NCBI GenBank assembly: GCA_023417665.1
Contig: JAEZFA010000314.1
Coordinates: 1 to 9,708 of the forward strand
Length of the DNA stretch: 9,708 bases
Source of the DNA: Pseudomonadota bacterium
Lineage (GTDB): Bacteria; Pseudomonadota; Alphaproteobacteria; Rhizobiales; Xanthobacteraceae
Reading direction: 5' to 3'
Numbering within the stretch: position 1 is the stretch's first letter; each line of letters opens with the position of its first letter. The translations under genes were made by a program, and so were the position numbers. Of this stretch, positions 1 to 6,330 are shown piece by piece. Below the pieces are notes generated by a model, which saw only the letters and a program-made list of their open reading frames with translations, had not been told where the DNA came from and ran no database searches.

Positions 1-422
1 CCCGGGGCGGGGGCCATGCAGAATCCACGCCCCGCGACAAGGGCGGCTGAGAGGAAGTTTGCTGGCTTCATTTGTCCGGAATTTCGGGCGGTCAATGTTG
101 AATCAATCTACGCCAGTAGCGGCGCAATTTGGCGAAAGATAAGCCCCTGCGACTCTGCATCAGCGCAAGTGGGCAATGGCCCCACGCACGTCACGAATAA
201 CGCTGACTTTTGCCGTGGGCAGGCTGGAGCGGTTTGCTGCATCATATAACATATTGAAAATAATTAATATTATTTGTGGGCAATCTGCCCACCATATCCG
301 CCCACTATCCCGTGGGGCGGTTTGAGGTTGACCGAGAGCCGCCTCCGGGCGTCTTCTAACAATTGCGTGAACGGGCGGAAACAGCCCGCGCGCGAGGAAA
401 CCTGAAGGCGGAAGCGCAAGTC
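1..422. other. Intergenic leader with regulatory repeats, no convincing gene
   Basis: I see no believable gene here. An open frame at 16-249 has no ribosome binding site and resembles no family I know. The stretch is not featureless: GTGGGCA occurs at 169-175, 215-221 and 276-282, the last facing TGCCCAC at 286-292. A conspicuously AT-rich patch, about 241-275, sits in otherwise GC-rich DNA. This is probably the control region of the downstream methyltransferase/MTHFR pair. I could not place a confident -35/-10 pair: TTGAAA at 254-259 has no -10 at normal spacing. Confidence 0.6.
276..292. promoter_or_regulatory. Perfect 7-bp inverted repeat, candidate operator
   Basis: GTGGGCA (276-282) and TGCCCAC (286-292) form a perfect inverted repeat around ATC, at the downstream edge of an AT-rich patch and about 130 bases before the likely start codon. 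A second imperfect repeat, CCGCCCAC (298-305) against GTGGGGCGG (312-320), follows at once. The size and symmetry suit a dimeric repressor or activator site. The cognate protein is unknown; binding by the HTH-like domain of the downstream gene is only a possibility. Confidence 0.4.
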
Positions 423-1829
423 ATGCAGGCCGAAGAAATACTCCAGGAAATCTCCGACTACTGCCGCCGTGCCGGGCTTGCCGAATCGACCTTCGGCCGC
501 CGCGCGGTCAACGACGGCAAGCTCGTCAGCCGGCTCCGCGATGGCGGGCGCATCACCACTGTCACGCTCGACCGCATCCGAAGCTTCATGAACGAGCCGG
601 TGGAACTGGAACGCGGCGCCGTGATCGAACGGCCGCTGCCGCCGCGCCAGATCAACCGCCTGCCTGCGGCCGCCGATACGGGGACGGAGGAAGACCCACA
701 GCGCAACTTCCGCTTCTTCGACAATCGCCAGAAGTATCTGCTGTTCGTGAATACCTGCGGCGAGAAGTCGGTGATCGCCAATCGCGTCGGCATGGAGCTC
801 GGCAATATTCATCCGCGGCCGCCGGCGCTGCGCGTGTTCGATGCCGGCGTCGGCGATGCGACCGTGCTCTCGCGTGTCATGCGGGCGATGCACGAGCGCT
901 TCTCCACGCTGCCGTTCTATATCGTCGGCAAGGAAATCAGTCTCGAAGACGTGCGCCTCGCGCTCGACAAGATGGCGGATCGCTTTTTCGAGCATCCGTC
1001 GACCGTGCTCGTGCTCACGAACATGTATTATTCGGAAGCGCCGTGGCTGACGACGCACTCTCGCGAGGCGGCCTCCAGCATGGTCTGGCACGAGCTTGCG
1101 CTGACCGGAAACTCGGCGTTCTCGTTCGAATCCCAGATATCCGCGCTGCAGCCTTTCCTTGCCGATAACTGGAAGGCCCGCGTCAGCCCGAAAAGCGGCA
1201 ATCCCGTTTACGAGCGTCCGGTGGTCCTCGTGATCTATCGGCAGGACCACAAATTCCTGCTCGACAACATCATCCCAAAGCGCGGTGCGACGGACGCCAA
1301 TTACGATCTCGTCATGGCTTCGCAGCCTTATCGTTTGCGCTCGAGCGTGGAGTTCAAGGCGAAGAAAGTGATTGCGCCGCTCGCCCGCGCGCTCGGGCCG
1401 GGCGGTCGCATGATCGGCATCCATTCGCGCGGCGACGATCCGGGGCAGGAGATCATCCAGAAGGTTTGGCCGGGCGACAACCCGTTCACGCAGGATCGAC
1501 ACGCGATCCTGAAGGCCGTGAAGAACGAACTTGGCAACGCGGGCCGCGACCTCAATTTCAATGCCTACGCCGATAATCGCTCCATTTTTCGCTACGACAT
1601 GCACACCCTGCCGAGCGAGATCTCCGCGGAAAGCGGCTCATCGATCGGCACATCGACGCTGTTTGCTGCATGGAATGCCGCGATCTACGTCGCGCAGGTC
1701 GAGGACGACCGGCTTTCCAAGGTCGTGACCGACGACCGCTATCTGCAGGCGACACGCGAAGTGCTGCAACAGCACGGCGGCCTCTGGTTCAACGACGAAT
1801 CCTACGTCATCTCGAGAAAGCGGGACTGA
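423..1829 (+). CDS. HTH-like domain fused to class I SAM methyltransferase-like protein
   Basis: Predicted 468-aa cytosolic protein in two parts. Residues about 1-57 form a small helical HTH-like module (core STFGRRAVNDGKLVSRL) that I recall as a short stand-alone alphaproteobacterial protein. Residues about 130-468 resemble a class I S-adenosylmethionine-dependent methyltransferase: glycine-rich motif VFDAGVGDAT at 138-147, an acidic position after the next strand (KEISLED), YDLVMASQPYR at 294-304 and GPGGRMIGIHS at 325-335. The frame stays open upstream to a TTG at 363; I prefer the ATG at 423 because GGCGGAAG lies at suitable spacing and the HTH-like module begins there. It ends four bases before the MTHFR-like gene, so the two are probably cotranscribed and may share a one-carbon pathway. 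The substrate is unknown. The methyltransferase fold is likely; DNA binding is inferred. Confidence 0.75.
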   Translation: MQAEEILQEISDYCRRAGLAESTFGRRAVNDGKLVSRLRDGGRITTVTLDRIRSFMNEPVELERGAVIERPLPPRQINRLPAAADTGTEEDPQRNFRFFDNRQKYLLFVNTCGEKSVIANRVGMELGNIHPRPPALRVFDAGVGDATVLSRVMRAMHERFSTLPFYIVGKEISLEDVRLALDKMADRFFEHPSTVLVLTNMYYSEAPWLTTHSREAASSMVWHELALTGNSAFSFESQISALQPFLADNWKARVSPKSGNPVYERPVVLVIYRQDHKFLLDNIIPKRGATDANYDLVMASQPYRLRSSVEFKAKKVIAPLARALGPGGRMIGIHSRGDDPGQEIIQKVWPGDNPFTQDRHAILKAVKNELGNAGRDLNFNAYADNRSIFRYDMHTLPSEISAESGSSIGTSTLFAAWNAAIYVAQVEDDRLSKVVTDDRYLQATREVLQQHGGLWFNDESYVISRKRD

Positions 1830-1833
1830 AGCC

Positions 1834-2718
1834 ATGCTCAATCCACACAAGCTCGACTCGGTTGCCGACGCGACCGACTTCAATGCGGTGCTTGAGGACG
1901 TGTCGCTCGAAGCGGTGATGCCCGGTGCAGCCGAACTGCATGAGACGGCGTCCTTGCTCCCGACCGGCACGCCGATCTACCTGACCGATCTTCCCAATCG
2001 TTCAGACGCCAGGCTGATCGAAGTTGCGACCGGCGTTTTCATGCGCGGACTGAAGCCGGTGCCGCACGTCGCTGCCCGCAACGTTTCGTCGGAACGCGGA
2101 CTTCTGGAATTGCTCAGCAGACTTTCGTCGTCGGCCGGCGTGAAGCGGGTCATGCTTATTGGCGGCGATCGCGCCCGCCCGGCCGGACCGTTCGAGAATG
2201 CGTTGCAGATGATCGAAAGCGGGATCCTGAAAGCCTGCGGTATCGCTGAAATCGGTATCGCTGCCTATCCGGAGGGCCATCCGGCGATTTCAGAGGATGT
2301 CCTGCGGGTGTCGTTGCGCGAGAAACTCGAAGCCGCCGAGCGTGAGGGTTTGCGTGCGGAGATCGTGACGCAATTCTCCTTCGACGCGTGGTCGGTGGTT
2401 ACCTGGCTGCGCGCGCTGCGGGCGAGCGGTATTCGGAACAAGGTGCGGATCGGTATGGCCGGCCCTGCATCGATCCCCGATCTGCTTCGATTTGCAAAGC
2501 GATGCGGCGTGCGCTCGTCGGCGCGCGGCTTCGCGCGCCACGCACCGAAGATCGGCCGGCTCTTTATGCAATCGACGCCCGGGGAAGTGGTGCGCGAACT
2601 TGCGGAAGCGGCTGCGTCCGAAGACCTCGGCGAAATCGCAACGCATATCTATTCGTTCGGGGGGCTGGTGCAGGCGGCGAAATGGACTCGCGACGCGCAA
2701 CGTGGCGAGATCGCTTAA
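1834..2718 (+). CDS. Methylenetetrahydrofolate reductase-like flavoprotein
   Basis: A 294-aa cytosolic protein, about the length of bacterial MetF. MetF reduces 5,10-methylene-tetrahydrofolate to 5-methyl-tetrahydrofolate with FAD in a TIM barrel. Family landmarks are visible: SLEAVMP at 24-30, matching the MetF SFEFFPP strand with its catalytic Glu (here Glu26); MLIGGD ending at Asp112, matching the flavin-contacting Asp; YPEGHP at 145-150, matching YPEVHP; and QFSFD at 180-184, matching QFFFD. The sequence is divergent enough that it may not be the housekeeping MetF. Auxiliary MTHFR genes are known beside methyltransferases in demethylation pathways, and the methyltransferase-like gene four bases upstream fits that. 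It could run oxidatively, clearing methyl groups, or supply methyl-THF. No symbol is given because paralogues differ in role. It converges on bpt with two bases between stop codons. Confidence 0.8.
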   Translation: MLNPHKLDSVADATDFNAVLEDVSLEAVMPGAAELHETASLLPTGTPIYLTDLPNRSDARLIEVATGVFMRGLKPVPHVAARNVSSERGLLELLSRLSSSAGVKRVMLIGGDRARPAGPFENALQMIESGILKACGIAEIGIAAYPEGHPAISEDVLRVSLREKLEAAEREGLRAEIVTQFSFDAWSVVTWLRALRASGIRNKVRIGMAGPASIPDLLRFAKRCGVRSSARGFARHAPKIGRLFMQSTPGEVVRELAEAAASEDLGEIATHIYSFGGLVQAAKWTRDAQRGEIA

Positions 2719-2720
2719 CG

Positions 2721-3473
2721 TTACTTGTCGTACCGCTTCCAGCCGTCCTGCATCAGCCGCTCCTGCGGCAGATAACGTTTCTTGTAATCCATCTTCTTCG
2801 CGCCATCGACCCAATAGCCCAGATAGACATAGGGCAGGCCCATGCGGCGTGCGCGCTCGATGTGATCGAGGATCAGGAACGTCCCGAGTGAGCGTTCCAA
2901 TGCGATCTCCGGGTCGTAGAACGAATAGACCATCGAAAGTCCGTCGGAGAGCACGTCGGTGAGCGCGACTGCGAGCAGCGGCCCTTCGCCTTGCCCGGTC
3001 AGAAAACTATCCGGACCGCGGGGGCGGTACTCGATCAGACGAGAACGGACGTGGCTGTCCTCGACCATCATGGAATAGTCGAGCACCGTCATGTCGACCA
3101 TGCCGCCGTCGGCGTGGCGGGAGTCGAGATAATGGCGGAAGAGAGAGTATTGCTCGGCGGTCGGGATCGGTTGCCGGGCCTGACCGATCAGATCGGCGTT
3201 GCGCTTGCGCGCGCGCTTGAAGGTTTTTGACAGCACAAAGTCGTTCACGACGACCCGCACCGAAACGCAGGCGCGGCAGGATTCGCAGGCCGGCCGGTAG
3301 GCAATCGACTGCGAACGCCGGAACCCGCCATGCGTGAGAATGTCGTTGATCTCGGGCGCGCGGTCGCCGACGAGATGCGTGAAGACCTTCCGCTCCTTCC
3401 GGCCGGGCAGATAGGGGCAGGCGGAAGGGCTCGTCAGGAAGAACTGCGGGGTATCGCGCGAATGTTTGGTCAC
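2721..3473 (-). CDS. bpt: Aspartate/glutamate leucyltransferase (bacterial protein transferase)
   Basis: A 250-aa protein of full family length. Bpt transfers leucine from Leu-tRNA to proteins with N-terminal Asp or Glu, making them N-degron substrates recognised by ClpS and degraded by ClpAP. Recognition rests on the N-terminal half, with CPYLPGR at 19-25, FTHLVG at 31-36, GGFRRSQ at 49-55 and the cysteine cluster YRPACESCRACVSVRV (Cys63, Cys66, Cys69). The C-terminal YLGYWVDGAKKMDYKKRY block is typical of arginyl/leucyl-tRNA-protein transferases (GNAT-like fold). The start is GTG; family homologues begin with the same MTxHSRDTPQF context, which supports it although no strong ribosome binding site lies close. 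The RDD gene lies 87 bases upstream on the same strand and may be cotranscribed. Confidence 0.93.
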   Translation of the reverse strand: MTKHSRDTPQFFLTSPSACPYLPGRKERKVFTHLVGDRAPEINDILTHGGFRRSQSIAYRPACESCRACVSVRVVVNDFVLSKTFKRARKRNADLIGQARQPIPTAEQYSLFRHYLDSRHADGGMVDMTVLDYSMMVEDSHVRSRLIEYRPRGPDSFLTGQGEGPLLAVALTDVLSDGLSMVYSFYDPEIALERSLGTFLILDHIERARRMGLPYVYLGYWVDGAKKMDYKKRYLPQERLMQDGWKRYDK

Positions 3474-3560
3474 CGGACCGGAATCGCCCCTTCAACTGCA
3501 GCGCATGGATCGAAACATCGCGCTTTCATATGCCGCCGTCAAAGGGCGTTTTCGTGACCG

Positions 3561-4079
3561 TTACCCCCGGCGCAGCGAGGCGGCCCGTGCCTCGTCGTTA
3601 ATCATGACAGTGCCGGTCAGGAAGTCATGCAGCGTGCGGCGGCGCGCGTTGAACAGTGCGACCAACAGGACGAGCGGGGTCAATACCGACGAAAGCACCC
3701 AGAAAAATACGGCGTGGACGGCGCCGAGCAGAAAATACATCGGCGCGCCGTACCATGTACGCATCTGGATGCCCATCATGCGCATGCCGTAGGTTGCCGA
3801 ATGCGGCGAGCCGAGCGTGACGCCGACATAGAGCACGGCCCAGAGCGCCGCGATCGGACCGAGCAGGCCGAAGATGACCACGCCGAGCCCAAGCGTCGCG
3901 ACCGTGAAGACCAGCATGAAAAGCGCGACGGCCGCGAGCGGCGTCAGGATGATCACGGCATCGATCAGGAAAGCCATAAAGCGGCGCGCCAGCACACCCT
4001 CGAACAGCTCAGGCTGGGTCGCGGGGTCATAGGCGTGGGGGCGGGGCTCGTTCGAGGTGCCGATCTGCGCTGGGGTCAT
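3561..4079 (-). CDS. RDD family inner membrane protein
   Basis: A 172-aa integral membrane protein. The RDD signature is present: ARRFMAFLIDAVII at 31-44, with Arg33 and Asp40 at the start of the first helix. Hydrophobic helices follow at about 35-58, 61-88 and 112-143. The C-terminal NARRRTLHDFLTGTVMI (144-160) is the usual RDD ending (RTLHD then GT). RDD proteins are poorly understood; some are linked to ion transport, and no substrate can be named here. The frame extends to 4130, but GGAGAAC at good spacing before the ATG at 4079 decides the start, and the extra 17 residues are basic and unlike the family. It may share a transcript with bpt downstream. Confidence 0.88.
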   Translation of the reverse strand: MTPAQIGTSNEPRPHAYDPATQPELFEGVLARRFMAFLIDAVIILTPLAAVALFMLVFTVATLGLGVVIFGLLGPIAALWAVLYVGVTLGSPHSATYGMRMMGIQMRTWYGAPMYFLLGAVHAVFFWVLSSVLTPLVLLVALFNARRRTLHDFLTGTVMINDEARAASLRRG

Positions 4080-4170
4080 GAAAGTTCTCCACTCCCGGCC
4101 GAAGGTGGTGCGCAACCGGGGCTTTCGCAAGCGCAGGCTGGCGCGTGCGCGAAATAAAATGGCCCGCGGC

Positions 4171-5106
4171 TTACGGGTTGAGCACGATGTGGCAGCGATA
4201 GCTCTGTCCGCTGAATACCCGCTCTGCAGAGCCGTGCAGCCCTTTCACGGTGGCCTCGATCAGCCGTGTGCCGAAGCCGACGCGGGTCGGCTCGGGAAGG
4301 GGCGTAATGTTCTCCTCGCGCCAGTCGATTTCGATGGCGCCGCCGCGCTGCGCCCAGCTTACCGACAGTTTGCCGTCTTCTGTCGAGAGCGCACCGTACT
4401 TGACGGCATTGGTCACGAGTTCATGCACGATCAGCGCAACCGCCCGCGCGATGTCCGAGCGAAGGCTCAACGGACCGCCATTGAGCGTACAGCGCGACGA
4501 CCCGTAAGGCGCGAGTTCCTGACGCACGATGGTCTGGATGTCGGGCTGCATTTCCGGCGCACGCGTAATCAGATCGTTGGTCGCCTGCAGTGTCCGCATG
4601 CGGCTGTTGATGAGATCGGCGGCTTCGCGGTTGTCCTTCAACGAGTAGTGAACGATGGCCTCGCCGAGTGCCCCCATGTTGCGTGCGCGATGCTCGACTT
4701 CCTTCAGGATCAGTTCGCGCTGTGCCTGTTCGTCCTGCAGGTCTCGCACGGCGGTCCGGAACAGGTGTCCGAGCCATACGGTGAAGAACCCGGCAACCAG
4801 ATAGATTGCCAGATTGGCGAAGAACGATGGCGCCAGCGTTTCAAGTACGTTCGCGGGGATGAAGAAGATGATCCCGATCGCAACGCTCAACGCGAGCGCG
4901 AACATGCCGGGCCAGAAGCCGGCGAATAGCGCCGTGAGGATGACGGCGGGAAAGAACGCAACGAAATAGAGTGTCGCGCCGAACCACATTCCGAGGAGCC
5001 AGCGGATCGCCGCCGCGAGCGCAATGCAGCCAAGCCCGAACGCAAAGCCCGCTGCGGAATTTGGCGCGAAACCCTGTCGTGCCAGCGCCCTGATATCTGC
5101 TTTCAC
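4171..5106 (-). CDS. HWE-family membrane sensor histidine kinase with DUF4118-like domain
   Basis: A 311-aa sensor kinase. Residues about 17-117 form four hydrophobic helices in the DUF4118 (KdpD-like) arrangement, with almost no periplasmic loop, so sensing is probably within or at the membrane. A short coiled segment leads to the phosphoacceptor motif EVEHRARN (His139). The N box is HELVTNAVKYG, with His228 and Asn233; WRE at 262-264 and GFGT at 277-280 follow. His in the N box plus WxE are the HWE signature. HWE and HisKA_2 kinases in alphaproteobacteria often act on PhyR-type or single-domain regulators of the general stress response, but no regulator gene is in the window, so this is an orphan. 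The start is GTG with GGGGGTGG upstream. It diverges from a small-gene cluster carrying EcfG-like promoters, which supports a stress-signalling role without proving it. Confidence 0.9.
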   Translation of the reverse strand: MKADIRALARQGFAPNSAAGFAFGLGCIALAAAIRWLLGMWFGATLYFVAFFPAVILTALFAGFWPGMFALALSVAIGIIFFIPANVLETLAPSFFANLAIYLVAGFFTVWLGHLFRTAVRDLQDEQAQRELILKEVEHRARNMGALGEAIVHYSLKDNREAADLINSRMRTLQATNDLITRAPEMQPDIQTIVRQELAPYGSSRCTLNGGPLSLRSDIARAVALIVHELVTNAVKYGALSTEDGKLSVSWAQRGGAIEIDWREENITPLPEPTRVGFGTRLIEATVKGLHGSAERVFSGQSYRCHIVLNP

Positions 5107-5388
5107 CTACGATCCACCCCCGGTACGGATCACCATAATGACCTTCATGGCAATCCCGAGTCCGGTGCCCGACGAAGTTCCCCCGAAACAGTATGAAGTT
5201 CCGCGCTTTCAAGCGACATGACAAAGAATGTGCCAACGCCGGACGCTCTTGGGGTGGCTGCCGGCCGGTCCTTACTTCGTATTCGAATATGTAGCGCGCG
5301 CTGAGCCTAAACGCCGCGACCGGGACAAGTACGGGTGGCCGCCAATTCGGGAGCACCCATATCTCCGGTTTCCGTCAACGGATGAGAG
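5107..5388. other. Divergent intergenic region between kinase and amphi-Trp gene
   Basis: No gene is seen. The region holds GAAGTTCC twice, at 5174-5181 and 5195-5202, exactly 21 bases apart; read towards the kinase these are GGAACTTC. It also has two adjacent perfect 10-bp palindromes, TATTCGAATA at 5280-5289 and AGCGCGCGCT at 5293-5302. It should hold promoters for both flanking genes, but I find no confident -35/-10 pair for either. The GGAAC boxes facing the kinase lack a CGTT at the required distance. Confidence 0.5.
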
Positions 5389-5613
5389 ATGATGATCAAA
5401 CCCACACGCGATATCGAGAAGAATTACCCGCTGGATCAGTTTGTCGAAAAACTTCGCAGGCTCGCCGATGCGATCGAAGCCGGCGAGCAATACGAAATTC
5501 AGGTCGTGGGCGAGCGAATCTATGTTCCGGCGCGCGCGATGTTCAGTATCGAGCACGAACGCAGCGACACCGAAGAGGAGATCGAATTTCGGATTCGATG
5601 GAGCCTCAAATAG
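5389..5613 (+). CDS. Amphi-Trp domain-containing small protein
   Basis: A 74-aa acidic protein without signal peptide or membrane segment. It follows the amphi-Trp pattern: a helix FVEKLRRLADAIEAGEQ (18-34), a short beta segment ending in a V-P turn (VGERIYVPA), then an acidic stretch and a final strand EIEFRIRWSLK with the characteristic Trp at 71. Members are small widespread proteins of unknown molecular role, often next to stress or regulatory genes. Two ATG codons stand in tandem (5389 and 5392); the preceding GGATGAGAG is only a modest ribosome binding site. The stop codon is followed within eight bases by an EcfG-type promoter for the next gene, so the two are separable transcription units. 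Confidence 0.72.
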   Translation: MMIKPTRDIEKNYPLDQFVEKLRRLADAIEAGEQYEIQVVGERIYVPARAMFSIEHERSDTEEEIEFRIRWSLK

Positions 5614-5620
5614 CGCCGGT

Positions 5621-5645
5621 GGAACCAACTTTCGCGTTCCGCGTT
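5621..5645 (+). promoter_or_regulatory. EcfG-type (general stress response) promoter
   Basis: GGAAC at 5621-5625 and CGTT at 5642-5645 are separated by exactly 16 bases, an exact match to the alphaproteobacterial EcfG consensus GGAAC-N16/17-CGTT. It starts just after the amphi-Trp stop codon and lies about 40 bases before the glycine-zipper gene, so the expected transcript has a short leader containing the AAGGAG site. The gene behind it ends in a strong intrinsic terminator, giving a self-contained stress-inducible unit. Confidence 0.75.
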
Positions 5646-5685
5646 TTATTGCGGTCGAGGCAACCAAGAGAGAAGGAGAGACACC

Positions 5686-5922
5686 ATGAGAAAGACAATC
5701 ATGGCTGCCGCGATTTCCCTCGCGGCCATAACGACGACCGTTCCGGCTCAGGCCGAGCCTTCCGGCGCTTTCACCGGCGCTGTGACGGGTGGCGTGGTCG
5801 GTGCAGTAGTTGGCGGTCCTGTCGGTCTGGCGATCGGCGCCGTTTCCGGCGCGTTCGTGGGCGACCGCGTGACCGGCCCGAATTGTTATGTTGACGATTT
5901 CGGCCGCACGCTTTGCCGCTAA
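5686..5922 (+). CDS. Secreted small glycine-zipper protein
   Basis: A 78-aa precursor with a Sec signal peptide: MRK, a hydrophobic core to about residue 19, then PAQA with likely cleavage after Ala23. The mature part is a long glycine zipper in which glycine sits at 27, 31, 35, 39, 43, 47, 51, 55 and 59, every fourth position without a miss, framed by small and beta-branched residues. A short C-terminal tail has two cysteines (67, 77) that could form a disulfide. Glycine zippers pack helices in membranes and envelopes, so it probably acts in the periplasm or an envelope membrane; its function is unknown. A strong AAGGAG site precedes the ATG. An EcfG-type promoter upstream and a terminator directly downstream suggest a single-gene unit induced in the general stress response. 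Confidence 0.85.
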   Translation: MRKTIMAAAISLAAITTTVPAQAEPSGAFTGAVTGGVVGAVVGGPVGLAIGAVSGAFVGDRVTGPNCYVDDFGRTLCR

Positions 5923-5924
5923 CG

Positions 5925-5955
5925 AAAAAAGCCCCGCTTCGGCGGGGCTTTTTTT
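5925..5955 (+). terminator. Strong Rho-independent terminator
   Basis: GCCCCGC (5931-5937), a TTCG loop (5938-5941) and GCGGGGC (5942-5948) form a perfect GC-rich hairpin, followed by seven T (5949-5955) and preceded by six A (5925-5930). It begins three bases after the glycine-zipper stop codon. The A-run would let it also work for transcripts arriving from the other side. Confidence 0.95.
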
Positions 5956-6047
5956 ATGCTTTTCAACAACCTCGAAGGCTGCGCTTTGCGCATCGGCGCG
6001 AATCTTCTAGCTGTGGTTTGCGTAAGAATTCGCGTGCGGGGTTGAGG

Positions 6048-6239
6048 ATGTCGAAGCAGAAGCGCGTAAACGAGGCCGGGCGGTACTGGTTGCAGATCGA
6101 CCGCCAGACCAAGGGCTCGTATGACGAACTCGAGGCTGCGCAGGCCGCCGGTGAAGCCCTGAAAAAGAAGTTTCCGAACATCCACGTCGCCCTGTACGAC
6201 CGGCAGTCGGGCCTGCACTCGGTGCTGCGGCATATCTGA
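6048..6239 (+). CDS. Conserved-looking 63-aa hypothetical protein
   Basis: A 63-aa basic protein, probably cytosolic: no signal peptide or hydrophobic helix. Pattern is a beta-like segment (GRYWLQIDRQTKGSYD), a helix (ELEAAQAAGEALKKKF) and a second strand (NIHVALYDR), which suggests a compact alpha/beta fold. I cannot name a family. The open frame begins at 5913, but that start lies inside the preceding terminator; the ATG at 6048, behind GGGGTTGAGG, is the likely one, although the spacing is tight. Expression must start after the terminator; I see no clear promoter in 5956-6047, where TGCGC-TTT-GCGCA at 5980-5992 is the only small inverted repeat. Confidence 0.65.
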   Translation: MSKQKRVNEAGRYWLQIDRQTKGSYDELEAAQAAGEALKKKFPNIHVALYDRQSGLHSVLRHI

Positions 6240-6280
6240 GTACGTCTTCCCCGTTTTCTGCCGGATTTTATCTTCCCCGG

Positions 6281-6305
6281 GGAACGAATCTGCGCCTTGC
6301 CGGTT
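6281..6305 (+). promoter_or_regulatory. EcfG-like promoter, one mismatch
   Basis: GGAAC at 6281-6285 is followed after 16 bases by GGTT at 6302-6305. This fits GGAAC-N16/17-CGTT except for the first and least conserved base of the -10 element. It lies about 25 bases before the ATG of the 69-aa gene, which would give a very short leader carrying the GGAG ribosome binding site. A second EcfG-like site within 700 bases strengthens both calls. Confidence 0.55.
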
Positions 6306-6330
6306 AGCGCGCCGGCAATGGAGTATCCGA

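Noticed and set aside
16..249. 77-codon + strand frame at the left end
   Set aside because: No ribosome binding site, no family resemblance, and it crosses the GTGGGCA repeats.
363..422. Upstream TTG start for the methyltransferase-like gene
   Set aside because: The ATG at 423 has a better ribosome binding site and coincides with the start of the HTH-like module; the 20 extra residues look like read-through of the leader.
270..1604. 444-codon open frame on the - strand
   Set aside because: It lies antisense to the methyltransferase-like gene. The translation is rich in Arg, His and Ala with no recognisable motif, as expected from the reverse strand of GC-rich codons.
4080..4130. Upstream start for the RDD gene
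   Set aside because: The Shine-Dalgarno GGAGAAC is correctly spaced for the ATG at 4079, and the extra 17 residues do not resemble RDD N-termini.
4057..4929. 290-codon + strand frame
   Set aside because: Antisense to the HWE kinase, whose catalytic motifs are unmistakable.
5157..5202. EcfG promoter for the kinase gene
   Set aside because: Two GGAAC boxes face the kinase, but neither has CGTT at 16 or 17 bases.
5913..6047. Upstream start for the 63-aa gene
   Set aside because: It would start inside the preceding gene and run through the intrinsic terminator; the translated extension is basic and without pattern.
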